From Herbiconiux sp. (GTDB taxonomy: Bacteria > Actinomycetota > Actinomycetes > Actinomycetales > Microbacteriaceae): a stretch of 64,000 bases of DNA. The first letter of the stretch is position 1; the number at the start of each line of letters is the position of its first letter. The position numbers and the translations under genes were made by a program. Shown in pieces: positions 39,528 to 47,674 of the stretch. A model generated the notes under the pieces. It saw nothing but the letters and a program-made list of their open reading frames with translations, did not search any database and was not told the DNA's origin. The stretch lies in assembly GCF_023264895.1 (NCBI RefSeq), contig NZ_JAHFUY010000021.1, positions 1 through 64,000 on the forward strand, in the 5' to 3' direction.

Positions 39528-40389
39528 CTCCGCCCGGGCGCCCCACCGCCGCGCGGTTCTTCACGAGGAAGATGGCCGCGAGGGCGAGCACGACGTAGGC
39601 GATGCTGAAGAGGCCCGCGATGCTGAGCAGGCCCGAGGAGCCGGCGGCGGCGGAGTGGGTGTCGATGCCGCCACTGGCGAGGATGGTCGTGGGATCGGTC
39701 GCGGCGTGCAGCAGGATCACCCAGACCAGGCGGCCCGTGACGCGCAGCGAGAGATACATCATCGCGCCGAAGCCGAAGGCGTAGACGACGGTGATCGCGA
39801 CGGTCGCGACATCCTGCCCGCTCACGAGGTTGCCGGCATGGAGCAGCGCGAAGTAGAGCGACGAGAGCACGAAGACGAGCCGCTCGTGGTGGCCGCCGCC
39901 CCGGAGCATCCGGATGACGATCCCGCGGGTGGCGAGCTCCTCGGTGAGTCCGATGCAGAGGCCGAGGAAGAGGATCGCCAGCACCTGGGCCACCGACCAC
40001 GCCGACCACTGGGTGGCCACGAGTCGTACGACGATCGGGATGAGCACCAGCACGACGGCGACCCACATCCACGCCCGCCCCTCGACCGGCTGCCGGGCGA
40101 AGAGCGGGCGGACCCAGCCGAGCGACCGCGCGAACAGCAGCAGGACGAGCCCCGCGAGAAGTATCGGCACCGCCACCCCGAAGAGCACGCTGAGCGGCGT
40201 GGAGAGGATGTCGTCGCGCACGACCAGGCCGGCGGCAAGAGTCGTGACGGCAAGTCCGATGAGCTGGTAGACGCCCCAGTAGACGGCGATGAAGAGCAGC
40301 GCCTTCCACCAGGTGCCCGCGTTCCAGAACCGGGCCCAGGCGGATCGGGGCTCCCGCTCCTGATCGACTTCGAGTCCGTGTTCCGTCAT
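39517..40389 (-). CDS. CPBP-family intramembrane metalloprotease
   Basis: A 290-residue membrane protein with about eight helices. The CPBP/Abi motifs are present: EELATRG (Glu150, Glu151, Arg155), FALLHAGN with His184, and a third His in ILLHAATDPTT. Such enzymes are related to type II CAAX prenyl proteases, but in bacteria they have varied roles, including bacteriocin immunity. ATG 40387-40389 has GGGGGCGTC directly upstream. The last 11 bases overlap the convergent frameshifted gene. Confidence 0.85.
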   Translation of the reverse strand: MTEHGLEVDQEREPRSAWARFWNAGTWWKALLFIAVYWGVYQLIGLAVTTLAAGLVVRDDILSTPLSVLFGVAVPILLAGLVLLLFARSLGWVRPLFARQPVEGRAWMWVAVVLVLIPIVVRLVATQWSAWSVAQVLAILFLGLCIGLTEELATRGIVIRMLRGGGHHERLVFVLSSLYFALLHAGNLVSGQDVATVAITVVYAFGFGAMMYLSLRVTGRLVWVILLHAATDPTTILASGGIDTHSAAAGSSGLLSIAGLFSIAYVVLALAAIFLVKNRAAVGRPGGATG

Positions 40390-40483
40390 GACGCCCCCGT
40401 TCGTCGTCCCTCCCGTAGGACGTCGAAACCAGCCTAGGGGGGCGCGCTGCTTGCGCTGCGCTCCGCGAAGTCGTAGTCTCCTC

Positions 40484-40513
40484 GTTAGTAGACGTACTAG
40501 TTCGTCTACTAAC
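40484..40513. promoter_or_regulatory. Operator with perfect 11-bp inverted arms
   Basis: GTTAGTAGACG (40484-40494) and CGTCTACTAAC (40503-40513) are exact inverse complements around an 8-base centre TACTAGTT. The repeat lies 18 bases upstream of the GTG at 40532 and ahead of a four-gene unit that ends in a TetR gene, its likely ligand. The core TAGAC/GTCTA also appears in the operator at 35800. Confidence 0.7.
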
Positions 40514-40531
40514 ACCGAAGAGAAAGATGCC

Positions 40532-41092
40532 GTGACCGATCTCACCGCGGCTCCCCCCGCCCAGGGCTACGCACTCCGCCGCCTCTACTTCATCCGCTTC
40601 GCGTTCGCCCTCGTCTGGGCGGGCGTGCTCATCGCGACCGCCGCCGCCCAGGGCCCGCTGCTCACCGTGCTCGTCGTGGTCTACCCCCTCGTCGACGCGG
40701 CTTCCGTCGCCTGGCAGCTCCGCTCCGAGGGCAAGGGCGCATCACCCCGGATCGCCGAGACCCTCAACATCGTGCTGAGCCTCGCCGCCGCGATCGGGCT
40801 CGGCATCCTCTCGACCATCTCCGTCGGAGCGGTCCTCGCCGGCTGGGGCGTCTGGGCGATCCTGTCCGGCATCACCCAGCTCGTCACGGCACTCCTGCGC
40901 CGCAGCGCCGGCGGCCAGATCCCCCTCGTCGTCAGCGGAGCGATCTCCGTGCTCGCCGGAGCCGCATTCCTGGCCTCGGGACTCCAGGGTGGTTCGAGCG
41001 CCATCGGGATCGGCGGCTACGCCGTCCTCGGTGGCATCTTCTTCCTCATCGCCGCCATCCGCCTCAGCGTGGTCCTGCGGAGGAACGCATGA
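40532..41092 (+). CDS. DUF308/HdeD-like membrane protein
   Basis: A 186-residue protein with six hydrophobic segments in three hairpins (about 18-37, 40-57, 75-93, 96-116, 127-147, 151-175), the layout of DUF308 (HdeD) acid-stress membrane proteins. The start GTG at 40532 follows AGAGAAAGATGCC. It overlaps the oxidoreductase start (ATGA), making a coupled operon. Confidence 0.75.
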   Translation: MTDLTAAPPAQGYALRRLYFIRFAFALVWAGVLIATAAAQGPLLTVLVVVYPLVDAASVAWQLRSEGKGASPRIAETLNIVLSLAAAIGLGILSTISVGAVLAGWGVWAILSGITQLVTALLRRSAGGQIPLVVSGAISVLAGAAFLASGLQGGSSAIGIGGYAVLGGIFFLIAAIRLSVVLRRNA

Positions 41093-42519
41093 ACGCCGCG
41101 TCGGAACCCGACAGCGACTACGACTACGACTACGACCTGATCGTGATCGGCGCGGGCCCGGTGGGCGAGAACGTCGCCGACTACGCCGCCCGCAAGGGCG
41201 TCAGGGTCGCGATCGTGGAAGCAGAGCTCGTGGGCGGCGAATGCTCCTACTGGGCGTGCATGCCGTCGAAGGCGCTGCTGCGGAGCGGGCACGCCCTCCG
41301 CGCCGCCCAGCGTCTCGCCGGCTCCCGCGAAGCCGTCACGGGCGCCCTCGACCCGGCCGCCGTGCTGGCACGCCGCACCGAGTTCACGAGCAACTGGAAC
41401 GACGACGGCCAGGTCGGCTGGCTCGACTCCGTCGGCGTCGCACTGATCCGCGGCCGGGGCCGGCTGGCCGGCCCTCGCCAGGTCGCCGTGGGCGACCGCA
41501 TCCACACCGCGAAGGCCGTCGCCATCGCCACCGGCTCCGTGCCCGTCCTCCCCCCGATCCCCGGGCTCGCCGAGGCGGGCGCGTGGGGAACCCGGGAGGC
41601 GACCTCGGCCGATCACGTTCCGACGAGCCTCGCCGTCATCGGCGGCGGCGTCGCCGGCACCGAGCTGGCCTTCGCCTTCGCGTCGCTCGGCTCGCAGGTC
41701 ACCCTGCTGTCGAGGGATCCGCTGCTCGCCCGCGAAGAGCCGTTCGTCGGCGAGCTGGTCGCGGCAGCCGCCACGGCCGAGGGCATCGACGTGCGCACCG
41801 GAGTGGGCTTCGACCGGGTCGACCGCGACGCCGACGGAACCGTCCGCATCGCGCTCGCCGACGGCACCGAGGTGACCGCCGCCGAGGTGCTCGTCTCCAC
41901 CGGCCGCCGCCCGAGCACCGACGATCTGGGGCTGGACGCCGTGGGCATCCCGGCCGGCCGCGCCCTCGAGGTCGACGAGACCATGCTCGTCCGCGGCACC
42001 GACTGGCTCTACGGCGTCGGCGACGTGAACGGGCGCGCGCTGCTCACCCACCAGGGCAAGTACCAGGCGCGCGCCGCAGGCGAGGCCATCGCCGCCCGCC
42101 TCGCCGGTGATCCCGTCGACGACGGAGCGTGGGGACTGCACGCGGCGACCGCCGACCAGGCCGCGGTCCCCCGCGTCGTGTTCACGGATCCCGAGGTCGC
42201 CGCCGTCGGACTCACCGAGGCGCAGGCCCGCGAGCGCCGCCACGACATCCGCACGGTCGAGTACGACATCGGCTGGGTCGCCGGCGCCAAGCTGCACGCC
42301 GACGGCTACACCGGCCGGGCGAAGCTCGTCGTCGACGAGGAGCGTGGAGTCATCGTCGGCGCCACCTTCGTGGGCCAGGACGTCGCCGAGCTGCTGCACT
42401 CGGCCACGATCGCCATCGTCGGGGAGGTTCCCCTCGAGCGACTCTGGCACGCCGTGCCCGCCTACCCCACCATCAGCGAGATCTGGCTGCGCCTGCTCGA
42501 GACGTACGGCAGGCCCTGA
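41089..42519 (+). CDS. Class I pyridine nucleotide-disulfide oxidoreductase lacking the C-terminal His base
   Basis: A 476-residue flavoprotein: FAD motif IGAGPVGENVADYAA (about 20-34), redox disulfide GGECSYWACMPSKALL with two Cys five apart, NAD(P) motif VIGGGVAGTELAFAF, and FAD-ribityl site LYGVGDVNGR. The C terminus reads HAVPAYPTISEIW, where dihydrolipoyl dehydrogenases have HPTxxE: the catalytic His is a Tyr here, so lipoamide chemistry is unlikely. This subgroup, with an Ala-Cys redox motif, may act on quinones, mycothiol-linked or other disulfides. A 6-bp repeat encodes DYDYDYD near the start. Second gene of the operon. Confidence 0.85.
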   Translation: MNAASEPDSDYDYDYDLIVIGAGPVGENVADYAARKGVRVAIVEAELVGGECSYWACMPSKALLRSGHALRAAQRLAGSREAVTGALDPAAVLARRTEFTSNWNDDGQVGWLDSVGVALIRGRGRLAGPRQVAVGDRIHTAKAVAIATGSVPVLPPIPGLAEAGAWGTREATSADHVPTSLAVIGGGVAGTELAFAFASLGSQVTLLSRDPLLAREEPFVGELVAAAATAEGIDVRTGVGFDRVDRDADGTVRIALADGTEVTAAEVLVSTGRRPSTDDLGLDAVGIPAGRALEVDETMLVRGTDWLYGVGDVNGRALLTHQGKYQARAAGEAIAARLAGDPVDDGAWGLHAATADQAAVPRVVFTDPEVAAVGLTEAQARERRHDIRTVEYDIGWVAGAKLHADGYTGRAKLVVDEERGVIVGATFVGQDVAELLHSATIAIVGEVPLERLWHAVPAYPTISEIWLRLLETYGRP

Positions 42520-42570
42520 CCGCAGCGTCACCCCACCATCCCACCCACAGAACACGAACAAGGAGACACC

Positions 42571-42879
42571 ATGACCACCACGATCGAGATCATCATCGAC
42601 AACCTCGACGACACCGAGGCGTTCGAGCAGGCGCTGCCCGACCTGCTCGAGAAGGCGCGCGCCCTGCCCGGCCTCCGCGGCCTCGAGTCCGGCCGCGTCT
42701 GGCCCAAGGACGACGGCACCCCCACCCCCGCCTACCGCACCCTCGCCCTCTCCTTCGACGGCTACACCGAAGCCTCCGCGGCCGCCGCGTCGCCCGAGGG
42801 GCAGGCCTTCTTCGGCACGGTCGTCGGTGCCACCGGCGGCAGGATCACCGGACTCTTCCTCGACGTCGAGTCGGTGTGA
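42571..42879 (+). CDS. EthD/ABM-like dimeric alpha-beta barrel protein
   Basis: A 102-residue protein with a ferredoxin-like repeat: IEIIIDNLDDTEAFEQALPD, GLRGLESGRVWPKDDG, RTLALSFDGYTEASAAAASPEGQAFF, then ITGLFLDVESV. This matches small EthD or antibiotic-biosynthesis-monooxygenase-like proteins, which are often companions of oxidoreductases. AAGGAGACACC lies upstream. A GC-rich hairpin follows it. Role unknown. Confidence 0.7.
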   Translation: MTTTIEIIIDNLDDTEAFEQALPDLLEKARALPGLRGLESGRVWPKDDGTPTPAYRTLALSFDGYTEASAAAASPEGQAFFGTVVGATGGRITGLFLDVESV

Positions 42880-42901
42880 GCGACTGACAGCACCCACGAG
42901 C

Positions 42902-42934
42902 GCCGTGCTCCGGATCCTCGATCCGTGGCACGGC
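42902..42934 (+). terminator. Nested GC-rich hairpin between the oxidoreductase operon and TetR
   Basis: GCCGTGC (42902-42908) pairs with GCACGGC (42928-42934). Inside, CGGATC (42911-42916) pairs with GATCCG (42920-42925) around a CTC loop. The stem starts 22 bases after the upstream stop. There is no U-rich tail, so it may be a weak terminator, an attenuator or a processing site rather than a classical terminator. Confidence 0.45.
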
Positions 42935-42997
42935 GTTCCGGTGGGCATAGCCTTGACGGTGAGCACGCCGTCACCCGAGCGGCGAGAGAGGCCGGAC

Positions 42998-43594
42998 GTG
43001 ACCGAGACCGCCACCGCCGCACCCGTCGGCCGGGGCCATGAGGGGGCCGCCCGCAAGCGCATCCTCGATGCCGCCGCCGACCTGTTCTACTCCCACGGCA
43101 TCCGCGGCACCAGCGCCGACCGGATCATCGAGGCGGCCGGCATCACGAAGGTCACCTTCTACCGCCACTTCCGCACCAAGACCGACCTCGCGGTGGCCTA
43201 CCTCGAGCAGCAGGCCGCGGCCGAGCGCGGTGCCTTCGACGCCGCCCGCGCCGACGTCGACCCCGCGGGTGCGCTGCAGAACATCGCCCGCCTGATCGGC
43301 ACCATGAGCTGTCTGCCCGGTTTCCGAGGCTGCGCCTTCATCAACGCTGCCGCCGAGACCCCCGACGCAGATGATCCCGTGCGAGTGGTCGTCGATGCGC
43401 ATCGCACCTGGACCCGCGACATGTTCGCCGGCATCGCCGCCGCGGCGCAGGTGCCCGACCCCGACAAGACCGCCCGCCAGCTCCTGATGCTCCGCGACGG
43501 CGCCATGGTGGGCGGCTACCTCGGCGAGCCCGACGAGATCAGCGACACCCTCCAGGCCGCCTACCTCGACGCCCTCGCCGCCGCCCGCTCCTGA
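42998..43594 (+). CDS. TetR-family regulator, probable regulator of the oxidoreductase operon
   Basis: A 198-residue TetR protein: HTH at about 20-66 (RILDAAADLFYSHGIRGTSADRIIEAAGITKVTFYRHF), and a C-terminal half with CLPGFRGCAFINAAAE and HRTWTRDMFAGIA, a Cys-containing pattern frequent in the TetR subgroup acting on quinone or electrophile stress. GTG 42998 is used, with GAGAGAGG upstream. It is likely the protein that binds the 11-bp-arm operator at 40484 (inference). Confidence 0.82.
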   Translation: MTETATAAPVGRGHEGAARKRILDAAADLFYSHGIRGTSADRIIEAAGITKVTFYRHFRTKTDLAVAYLEQQAAAERGAFDAARADVDPAGALQNIARLIGTMSCLPGFRGCAFINAAAETPDADDPVRVVVDAHRTWTRDMFAGIAAAAQVPDPDKTARQLLMLRDGAMVGGYLGEPDEISDTLQAAYLDALAAARS

Positions 43595-43676
43595 GGCTCA
43601 GACCCCGAGTCGCGGCAGCGCTCGGCGGCCGCAGCGCCTCGATGACGCCGGTGTGGCAGTGCCGGTCGTGCCGGGT

Positions 43677-43707
43677 TTGACCCTCCCCCTAGGGGAGAGG
43701 GGATGCT
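43677..43707 (+). promoter_or_regulatory. MerR-type promoter with dyad in a 19-base spacer, leaderless
   Basis: -35 TTGACC (43677-43682), 19-base spacer, -10 GATGCT (43702-43707). The spacer begins with the dyad CTCCCC-CTA-GGGGAG (43683-43697). This long spacer with a central dyad is the classic site for activators of the MerR family that twist promoter DNA. The -10 ends six bases before the ATG at 43714, so the mRNA would begin at the ATG. Confidence 0.75.
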
Positions 43708-43713
43708 GGACTC

Positions 43714-44565
43714 ATGTTGGGAATCGGTGAGTTCGCGGGATTGACGGGGCTGAGCGTGAAGGCGCTCCGCCACTACGACGAGAAGGGCGTGCTGGTGCCG
43801 GCCGACGTCGACGACCGGTCGGCGTATCGCCGCTACGCGGAGGGCCAGGTGCGCGCGGGCGTCGTGATCCGTGCGCTCCGGGATGCCGGCGTGCCACTGC
43901 CCGCGGTGTCGTCGGCGGTCTTGGGCGGCGAGACGGGCGAGGCCCGCGAGGCCCTCGAGAGCCACCGCCGTCGCATCCTGGAGCAGCGCGACCGCGAGGA
44001 CCAGGCCTTCCGCGCGGCCGAAGGCGTGCTGCGCGGCCTGGCGGTGCCCGTGGACGTGAGGGAGCGCTCCATGCCGGCCCAGCACTTCGTCGGTCAGGTC
44101 ATCACCGTCCCGGTGGACGACGCCGACGAGCTGTCGGACGACGACGCCAACCAGGTGTTCGGCGCCCTGTTCGCGACGCTCCACGCATCCGGTCTCGGGC
44201 CTTCCGGCCCGTTCTGGACGACGCTGCGGGCGGGCGAGCTCGGAACCGCCGAGCTCGTCTGCTGCTGGCCGACATCCTCCCCCGTGCCCGAGAGCGTCTG
44301 CGGCCCCGACAGCTTCGCCGGGCTGCTCCCGCCCCGCACCGAACTGGTGGCCACCTGGAGGCCGCTCGAGGGCGAGGAACTCCCGGAGGGCACCCTCCAC
44401 CCCGCCATCGTCGCCCTCTTCGACTCCCTCGCCGATCGTGCGCTCGGCACGATCGGCGGCGAGTCCCGGGGTTGGATCGACGGCGTGACCGAGGTGCGGC
44501 AGACCGTCCTCGGCGAGAGCGAAGCCGACTACGCGGTCGAGGTCTCGCTCACGGTCTCCCGCTGA
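43714..44565 (+). CDS. MerR-family regulator with C-terminal effector domain
   Basis: A 283-residue protein: winged helix at 1-72 (GIGEFAGLTGLSVKALRHYDEKGVL, then AYRRYAEGQVRAGVVIRALRDAG), coiled-coil dimer helix about 75-105, and a GyrI/BmrR-like effector-binding domain from about 120 on. It probably senses a small molecule and activates its own promoter, which carries the dyad described at 43677. No adjacent transporter gene is obvious, so the regulon is unknown. Confidence 0.86.
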   Translation: MLGIGEFAGLTGLSVKALRHYDEKGVLVPADVDDRSAYRRYAEGQVRAGVVIRALRDAGVPLPAVSSAVLGGETGEAREALESHRRRILEQRDREDQAFRAAEGVLRGLAVPVDVRERSMPAQHFVGQVITVPVDDADELSDDDANQVFGALFATLHASGLGPSGPFWTTLRAGELGTAELVCCWPTSSPVPESVCGPDSFAGLLPPRTELVATWRPLEGEELPEGTLHPAIVALFDSLADRALGTIGGESRGWIDGVTEVRQTVLGESEADYAVEVSLTVSR

Positions 44566-44630
44566 TCTTCCGCTTGATCGCTCCGCTTCGGCAGCGAGCT
44601 GCACGCCCGAGCCGCCGACCTGATCGCGGG

Positions 44631-44683
44631 TTGCTAGCGCTGCGGTATCCAGATTATTATTTTATGCAAAAGAGTGCGCATAA
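44631..44683 (+). promoter_or_regulatory. AT-rich promoter and inverted repeat of the AAA ATPase gene
   Basis: -35 TTGCTA (44631-44636), 18-base spacer, -10 TATTAT (44655-44660). Just downstream, TTATGC (44662-44667) and GCATAA (44678-44683) form an inverted repeat. The stretch 44650-44683 is unusually AT-rich for this window. GGAGC follows as ribosome binding site before ATG 44698. Confidence 0.6.
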
Positions 44684-44697
44684 GTGCAAGGAGCAGC

Positions 44698-45897
44698 ATG
44701 GCCAACCCGTTCACGCCGGGATTCGGGACGCCACCGACAGTGCTCTACGGCCGCGAGACCGAAATGGATCTCATCGACCGCACGTCCTTCACACTTGGCG
44801 CCAAGCACCCTGCCCATAGTCGTGCGACGATCATCACAGGTAACCGAGGCATCGGCAAGACGACCCTGCTCACGGCCACCGTGCGCCGCGCTCAGGGTAT
44901 GGGTATCCCCGTGCTGCGCGTAGGTGCCAAGCGTGGATTCCTGGACGACGTCCACTACGCAGTGGATTGGCTCGTCGATGAGCTCGGTCGCAAGCCCAAT
45001 CTCTCACTCGCAGAGATCAACGTCGGTCTCACCGCGTTCGGTGTCGGCATCCCGGGTGCGAAGCTGACACGGAAGAAACGCGCCGCGGATGCTCACAAGC
45101 GTCCGTTCGGTGCCTCGATGCGAGTGCTCATCGATCTGCTGGTGAAGCGGAAGATGTCCGGTCTCCTCATCGTCATCGATGAGATGAACTTCAAACACGC
45201 CCGAGACACCACTCTCGAGCACATCGTCTCCTTCTCAAGCGCCTACCAGTCCCTGATCGAGGACGATCTGCCGGTCGCCGTGGTCATCTCCGGGCTGCCC
45301 ATCCCCATCGAGCGTGCTCGCCGGAACCAGCACATCTCTTTCCTGACGCGGGCCGAGGAGATCCGACTCGACGAGTTCACCTACCAGGAGAGCCAATCGG
45401 TCATCCGCGCCATCGCCCTCGCGTCCGATCTGCTGATCACCGACAGCGCGGTCGAGAAGATGGCAGCACTCAGCCGAGGCAACACCTACATGATCCAGGA
45501 GATCGGGTACCTGGCTTACGAACGCTCGGGCGGCGATTTGATCGACGTCGAGCACGTCCTGGCTGTCCGCGACGCCTTCCTCGAGAAGGTCATCGGATCT
45601 GTCGCGGGAGTCGCCTACGAGGAACTGTCTGCAAAGCAGAAGCTGATCATCCGGACCATCGCTGAGCATCCCGAGATCACCCCGAAGGAGATGGCCCGCG
45701 TGCTCGGCACCGCTGAGACGAGCCTGCCCGGCTACCGGAGAGATCTGGTGGATGCCGGCATCCTGGTGGCCGACCCCGTCGTGCGGGGTCGCTTCATCAT
45801 CGCGTTCCCGTACATGAAGGAGTACGCACTCCGACTGAAGAACGAGGGTGCAGATAGCGCGACGTACGACCGGGTCACCGGATTCCCGGACGTCTGA
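44698..45897 (+). CDS. AAA ATPase with C-terminal winged helix, accessory type
   Basis: A 399-residue P-loop ATPase of the AAA_16/ORC-like group: Walker A GNRGIGKTT at 48-56, Walker B LLIVIDE at 156-162, a sensor-like segment VAVVISGLPIPIERARR, and a lid. The C-terminal winged helix (about 310-370) includes KQKLIIRTIAEHPEITPKEMARVLG and LPGYRRDLVDAGILVADPV. AAGGAGC is six bases before ATG 44698. It stands alone. Lower GC, an AT-rich promoter and the lack of operon partners suggest acquired DNA. Possible roles are plasmid or phage related, or defence; none can be shown. Confidence 0.75.
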   Translation: MANPFTPGFGTPPTVLYGRETEMDLIDRTSFTLGAKHPAHSRATIITGNRGIGKTTLLTATVRRAQGMGIPVLRVGAKRGFLDDVHYAVDWLVDELGRKPNLSLAEINVGLTAFGVGIPGAKLTRKKRAADAHKRPFGASMRVLIDLLVKRKMSGLLIVIDEMNFKHARDTTLEHIVSFSSAYQSLIEDDLPVAVVISGLPIPIERARRNQHISFLTRAEEIRLDEFTYQESQSVIRAIALASDLLITDSAVEKMAALSRGNTYMIQEIGYLAYERSGGDLIDVEHVLAVRDAFLEKVIGSVAGVAYEELSAKQKLIIRTIAEHPEITPKEMARVLGTAETSLPGYRRDLVDAGILVADPVVRGRFIIAFPYMKEYALRLKNEGADSATYDRVTGFPDV

Positions 45898-45913
45898 GGA
45901 ACTGTGGTATTGA

Positions 45914-46840
45914 TCAGCGGCCGCCGGCGTCCTCCTCCTTCATGCGCGCACGGATGCCGCCGTCGACAGTGGTGCCGGCGGCGACGGGCTCGAAGATCGA
46001 GCCGTCGGTCGCAGGGAGCTCATCACCCTTCTTCGATTCGCCGTCGGCGGTCTTGGCCGAGAGCCGCTCGGTGAGGTCCGGGAAGAGGTGGTGGGACAGG
46101 TTCGCCGTGCGGGCCTTGGCGCCGACGGGCTGCTCCTCCTTCGGATCCGTGCAGGCGGCGACGATCGCGTCGACGACGATCTGAGGGTCGTCCATCGCGG
46201 CCATCCGGGCGGTGTGCCCGCTGTAGTTGGCGGCGTGGGTCCACCACGGCGTGTCGACGGCCCACGGCATGATCGTCCCGACCTTGATCCGATCCTGGTC
46301 ACCCACGAGCCGCAGCTCCTCGTTCAAGGAGCGGCTGAGACTGAGCACACCGGCCTTCGTGGCCGCATACGAGGACTGATAGGCCAGCGGCACCTCGCTG
46401 TCGATCGAGCCCACGTTCACGAGCACCCCGGACCCCTGCGAGCGGAACTGCCTGATGGCGACGTGGGCACCGTAGATGAGGCCCTTGAGGTTGACGTCCA
46501 CGAGGCGGGCATGCGCGTCGAGGGGGATGTCCCAGAACATGCCGATCGCGCCGATCCCCACGTTGTTGACCCACACGTCGATCCGCCCGAACCGCTCGAG
46601 CGCGCTCGCGGCCAGCGCGGTGACGGCATCCGGATCGCTGACATCGGTCGGCACCGCGAGCGCCGTCCCGCCGTCGGCCGCGATCTCCGCGACCACCTCA
46701 TCGAGCACTGGACCGCGGCGGGCCGCGACGACCACCTGCGCGCCCCGTCGCGCCAGCTCGACGGCGCCACCGCGCCCGAAGCCGCTCGAGGCGCCCGCGA
46801 TCACGATCGTCTTCCCGGCTACATCGTCTGTTCTGCTCAT
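45914..46840 (-). CDS. SDR-family oxidoreductase with C-terminal extension
   Basis: A 308-residue classical SDR: GASSGFG (16-22), NNVG (92-95), Ser145, Tyr158 and Lys162 (SSYAATKAG). AARRG at 39-43 gives the basic NADP-type pocket. A 60-residue C-terminal extension runs beyond the usual 250 residues and is charged. ATG 46838-46840 with GAGAGGGCGAG upstream is used. Substrate unknown. Confidence 0.83.
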   Translation of the reverse strand: MSRTDDVAGKTIVIAGASSGFGRGGAVELARRGAQVVVAARRGPVLDEVVAEIAADGGTALAVPTDVSDPDAVTALAASALERFGRIDVWVNNVGIGAIGMFWDIPLDAHARLVDVNLKGLIYGAHVAIRQFRSQGSGVLVNVGSIDSEVPLAYQSSYAATKAGVLSLSRSLNEELRLVGDQDRIKVGTIMPWAVDTPWWTHAANYSGHTARMAAMDDPQIVVDAIVAACTDPKEEQPVGAKARTANLSHHLFPDLTERLSAKTADGESKKGDELPATDGSIFEPVAAGTTVDGGIRARMKEEDAGGR

Positions 46841-46939
46841 CACTCGCCCTCTCGTCGTTCGCCTCACCGTACGACCGATGCGCGCAACCGGCCATCGCCC
46901 CTAGGCCGGGCGGTTGCCCGTGTGGGCCGTGGGGTGTAC

Positions 46940-46976
46940 GTGACACCTGTCACCCGCTTCGGTGACACCGTGTCAC
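46940..46976. promoter_or_regulatory. Two GTGACAC palindromes upstream of the SpoIIM-like gene
   Basis: GTGACACCTGTCAC (46940-46953, near palindrome) and GTGACACCGTGTCAC (46962-46976, perfect 7-1-7) are about two helical turns apart. They lie 36 bases before the ATG at 47012. This looks like a tandem operator for an unidentified regulator. Confidence 0.6.
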
Positions 46977-47011
46977 TTCACGCCCGAGGCCCGGCAACGT
47001 GGACTGGATGC

Positions 47012-47674
47012 ATGACAACCGACACCGCAACCGCCGCACGCCCAGGGGCTGTCCCCCTCTGGCGACGCCCCTTCCGGATCGTGCGCGAGAACGGACGCGC
47101 CTACCTCGTCCTGAACCTCGCGGCCTACGGTCTCACGCTCGGGGGGCTGGGGGTCGGGCTCCTCTTCCCCGAGCTCCAGGCGGCCCGCTCCACGGCGCTC
47201 GAAGACGACGGCACGGGCGAGCTCGTCCGCGACCTCGTGAACACCCCACCGCTCTTCGCCCTCATGATCCTCGCCGTGAACGTCCTCCGGCTGAGTCTCG
47301 CGACCATCGTGCTGCCCTCCCTCATCGTGCCGTTCTCGGGGTTGGCGCTCTTCGCCTACTGGGCCGTCGAGACCGGCATCACGCTCGCGCCGACGACCGC
47401 AGCGGGAGGGGTCGCCCTCATCCCGCACTCCCTCACGATCCTCATCGAGCTCCAGGCCTACGTGCTCCTCCTGCTGGGCGTCTACCTGCTCGGCCGCAAC
47501 TGGCTGCTCCCCCACCGCGTAGGGGCCGCCAACCGCCGCCAGGGGTACGCACGAGGGCTCCGCAGCCTCGGCCTGCTGGCGCTGCCGGCGGTCGCGCTCC
47601 TCATCGTCGGCGCCGTGTGGGAGGCGTACTCGCTGCGCTACCTCGTCCATCCACTGAGCCAGCTGCTCCTCTGA
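47012..47674 (+). CDS. SpoIIM-like (DUF95) membrane protein
   Basis: A 220-residue protein: a basic cytoplasmic start, a first helix at about 30-53, an exterior loop of about 35 residues (LFPELQAARSTALEDDGTGE), then helices at about 83-110, 112-136, 150-168 and 188-208. The order helix, long loop, LFALMILAVNVLRLSLATI, PSLIVPFSGL and HSLTILIELQAYVLLLLGVYLLG matches the stage II sporulation protein M family, which in non-sporulating bacteria has an unknown membrane role. No clear Shine-Dalgarno sequence. Confidence 0.7.
   Translation: MTTDTATAARPGAVPLWRRPFRIVRENGRAYLVLNLAAYGLTLGGLGVGLLFPELQAARSTALEDDGTGELVRDLVNTPPLFALMILAVNVLRLSLATIVLPSLIVPFSGLALFAYWAVETGITLAPTTAAGGVALIPHSLTILIELQAYVLLLLGVYLLGRNWLLPHRVGAANRRQGYARGLRSLGLLALPAVALLIVGAVWEAYSLRYLVHPLSQLLL

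Noticed and set aside
41017-43062. A 681-residue minus-strand open frame
   Set aside because: Antisense to the flavoprotein operon, Gly/Asp/Arg-biased with no motif.
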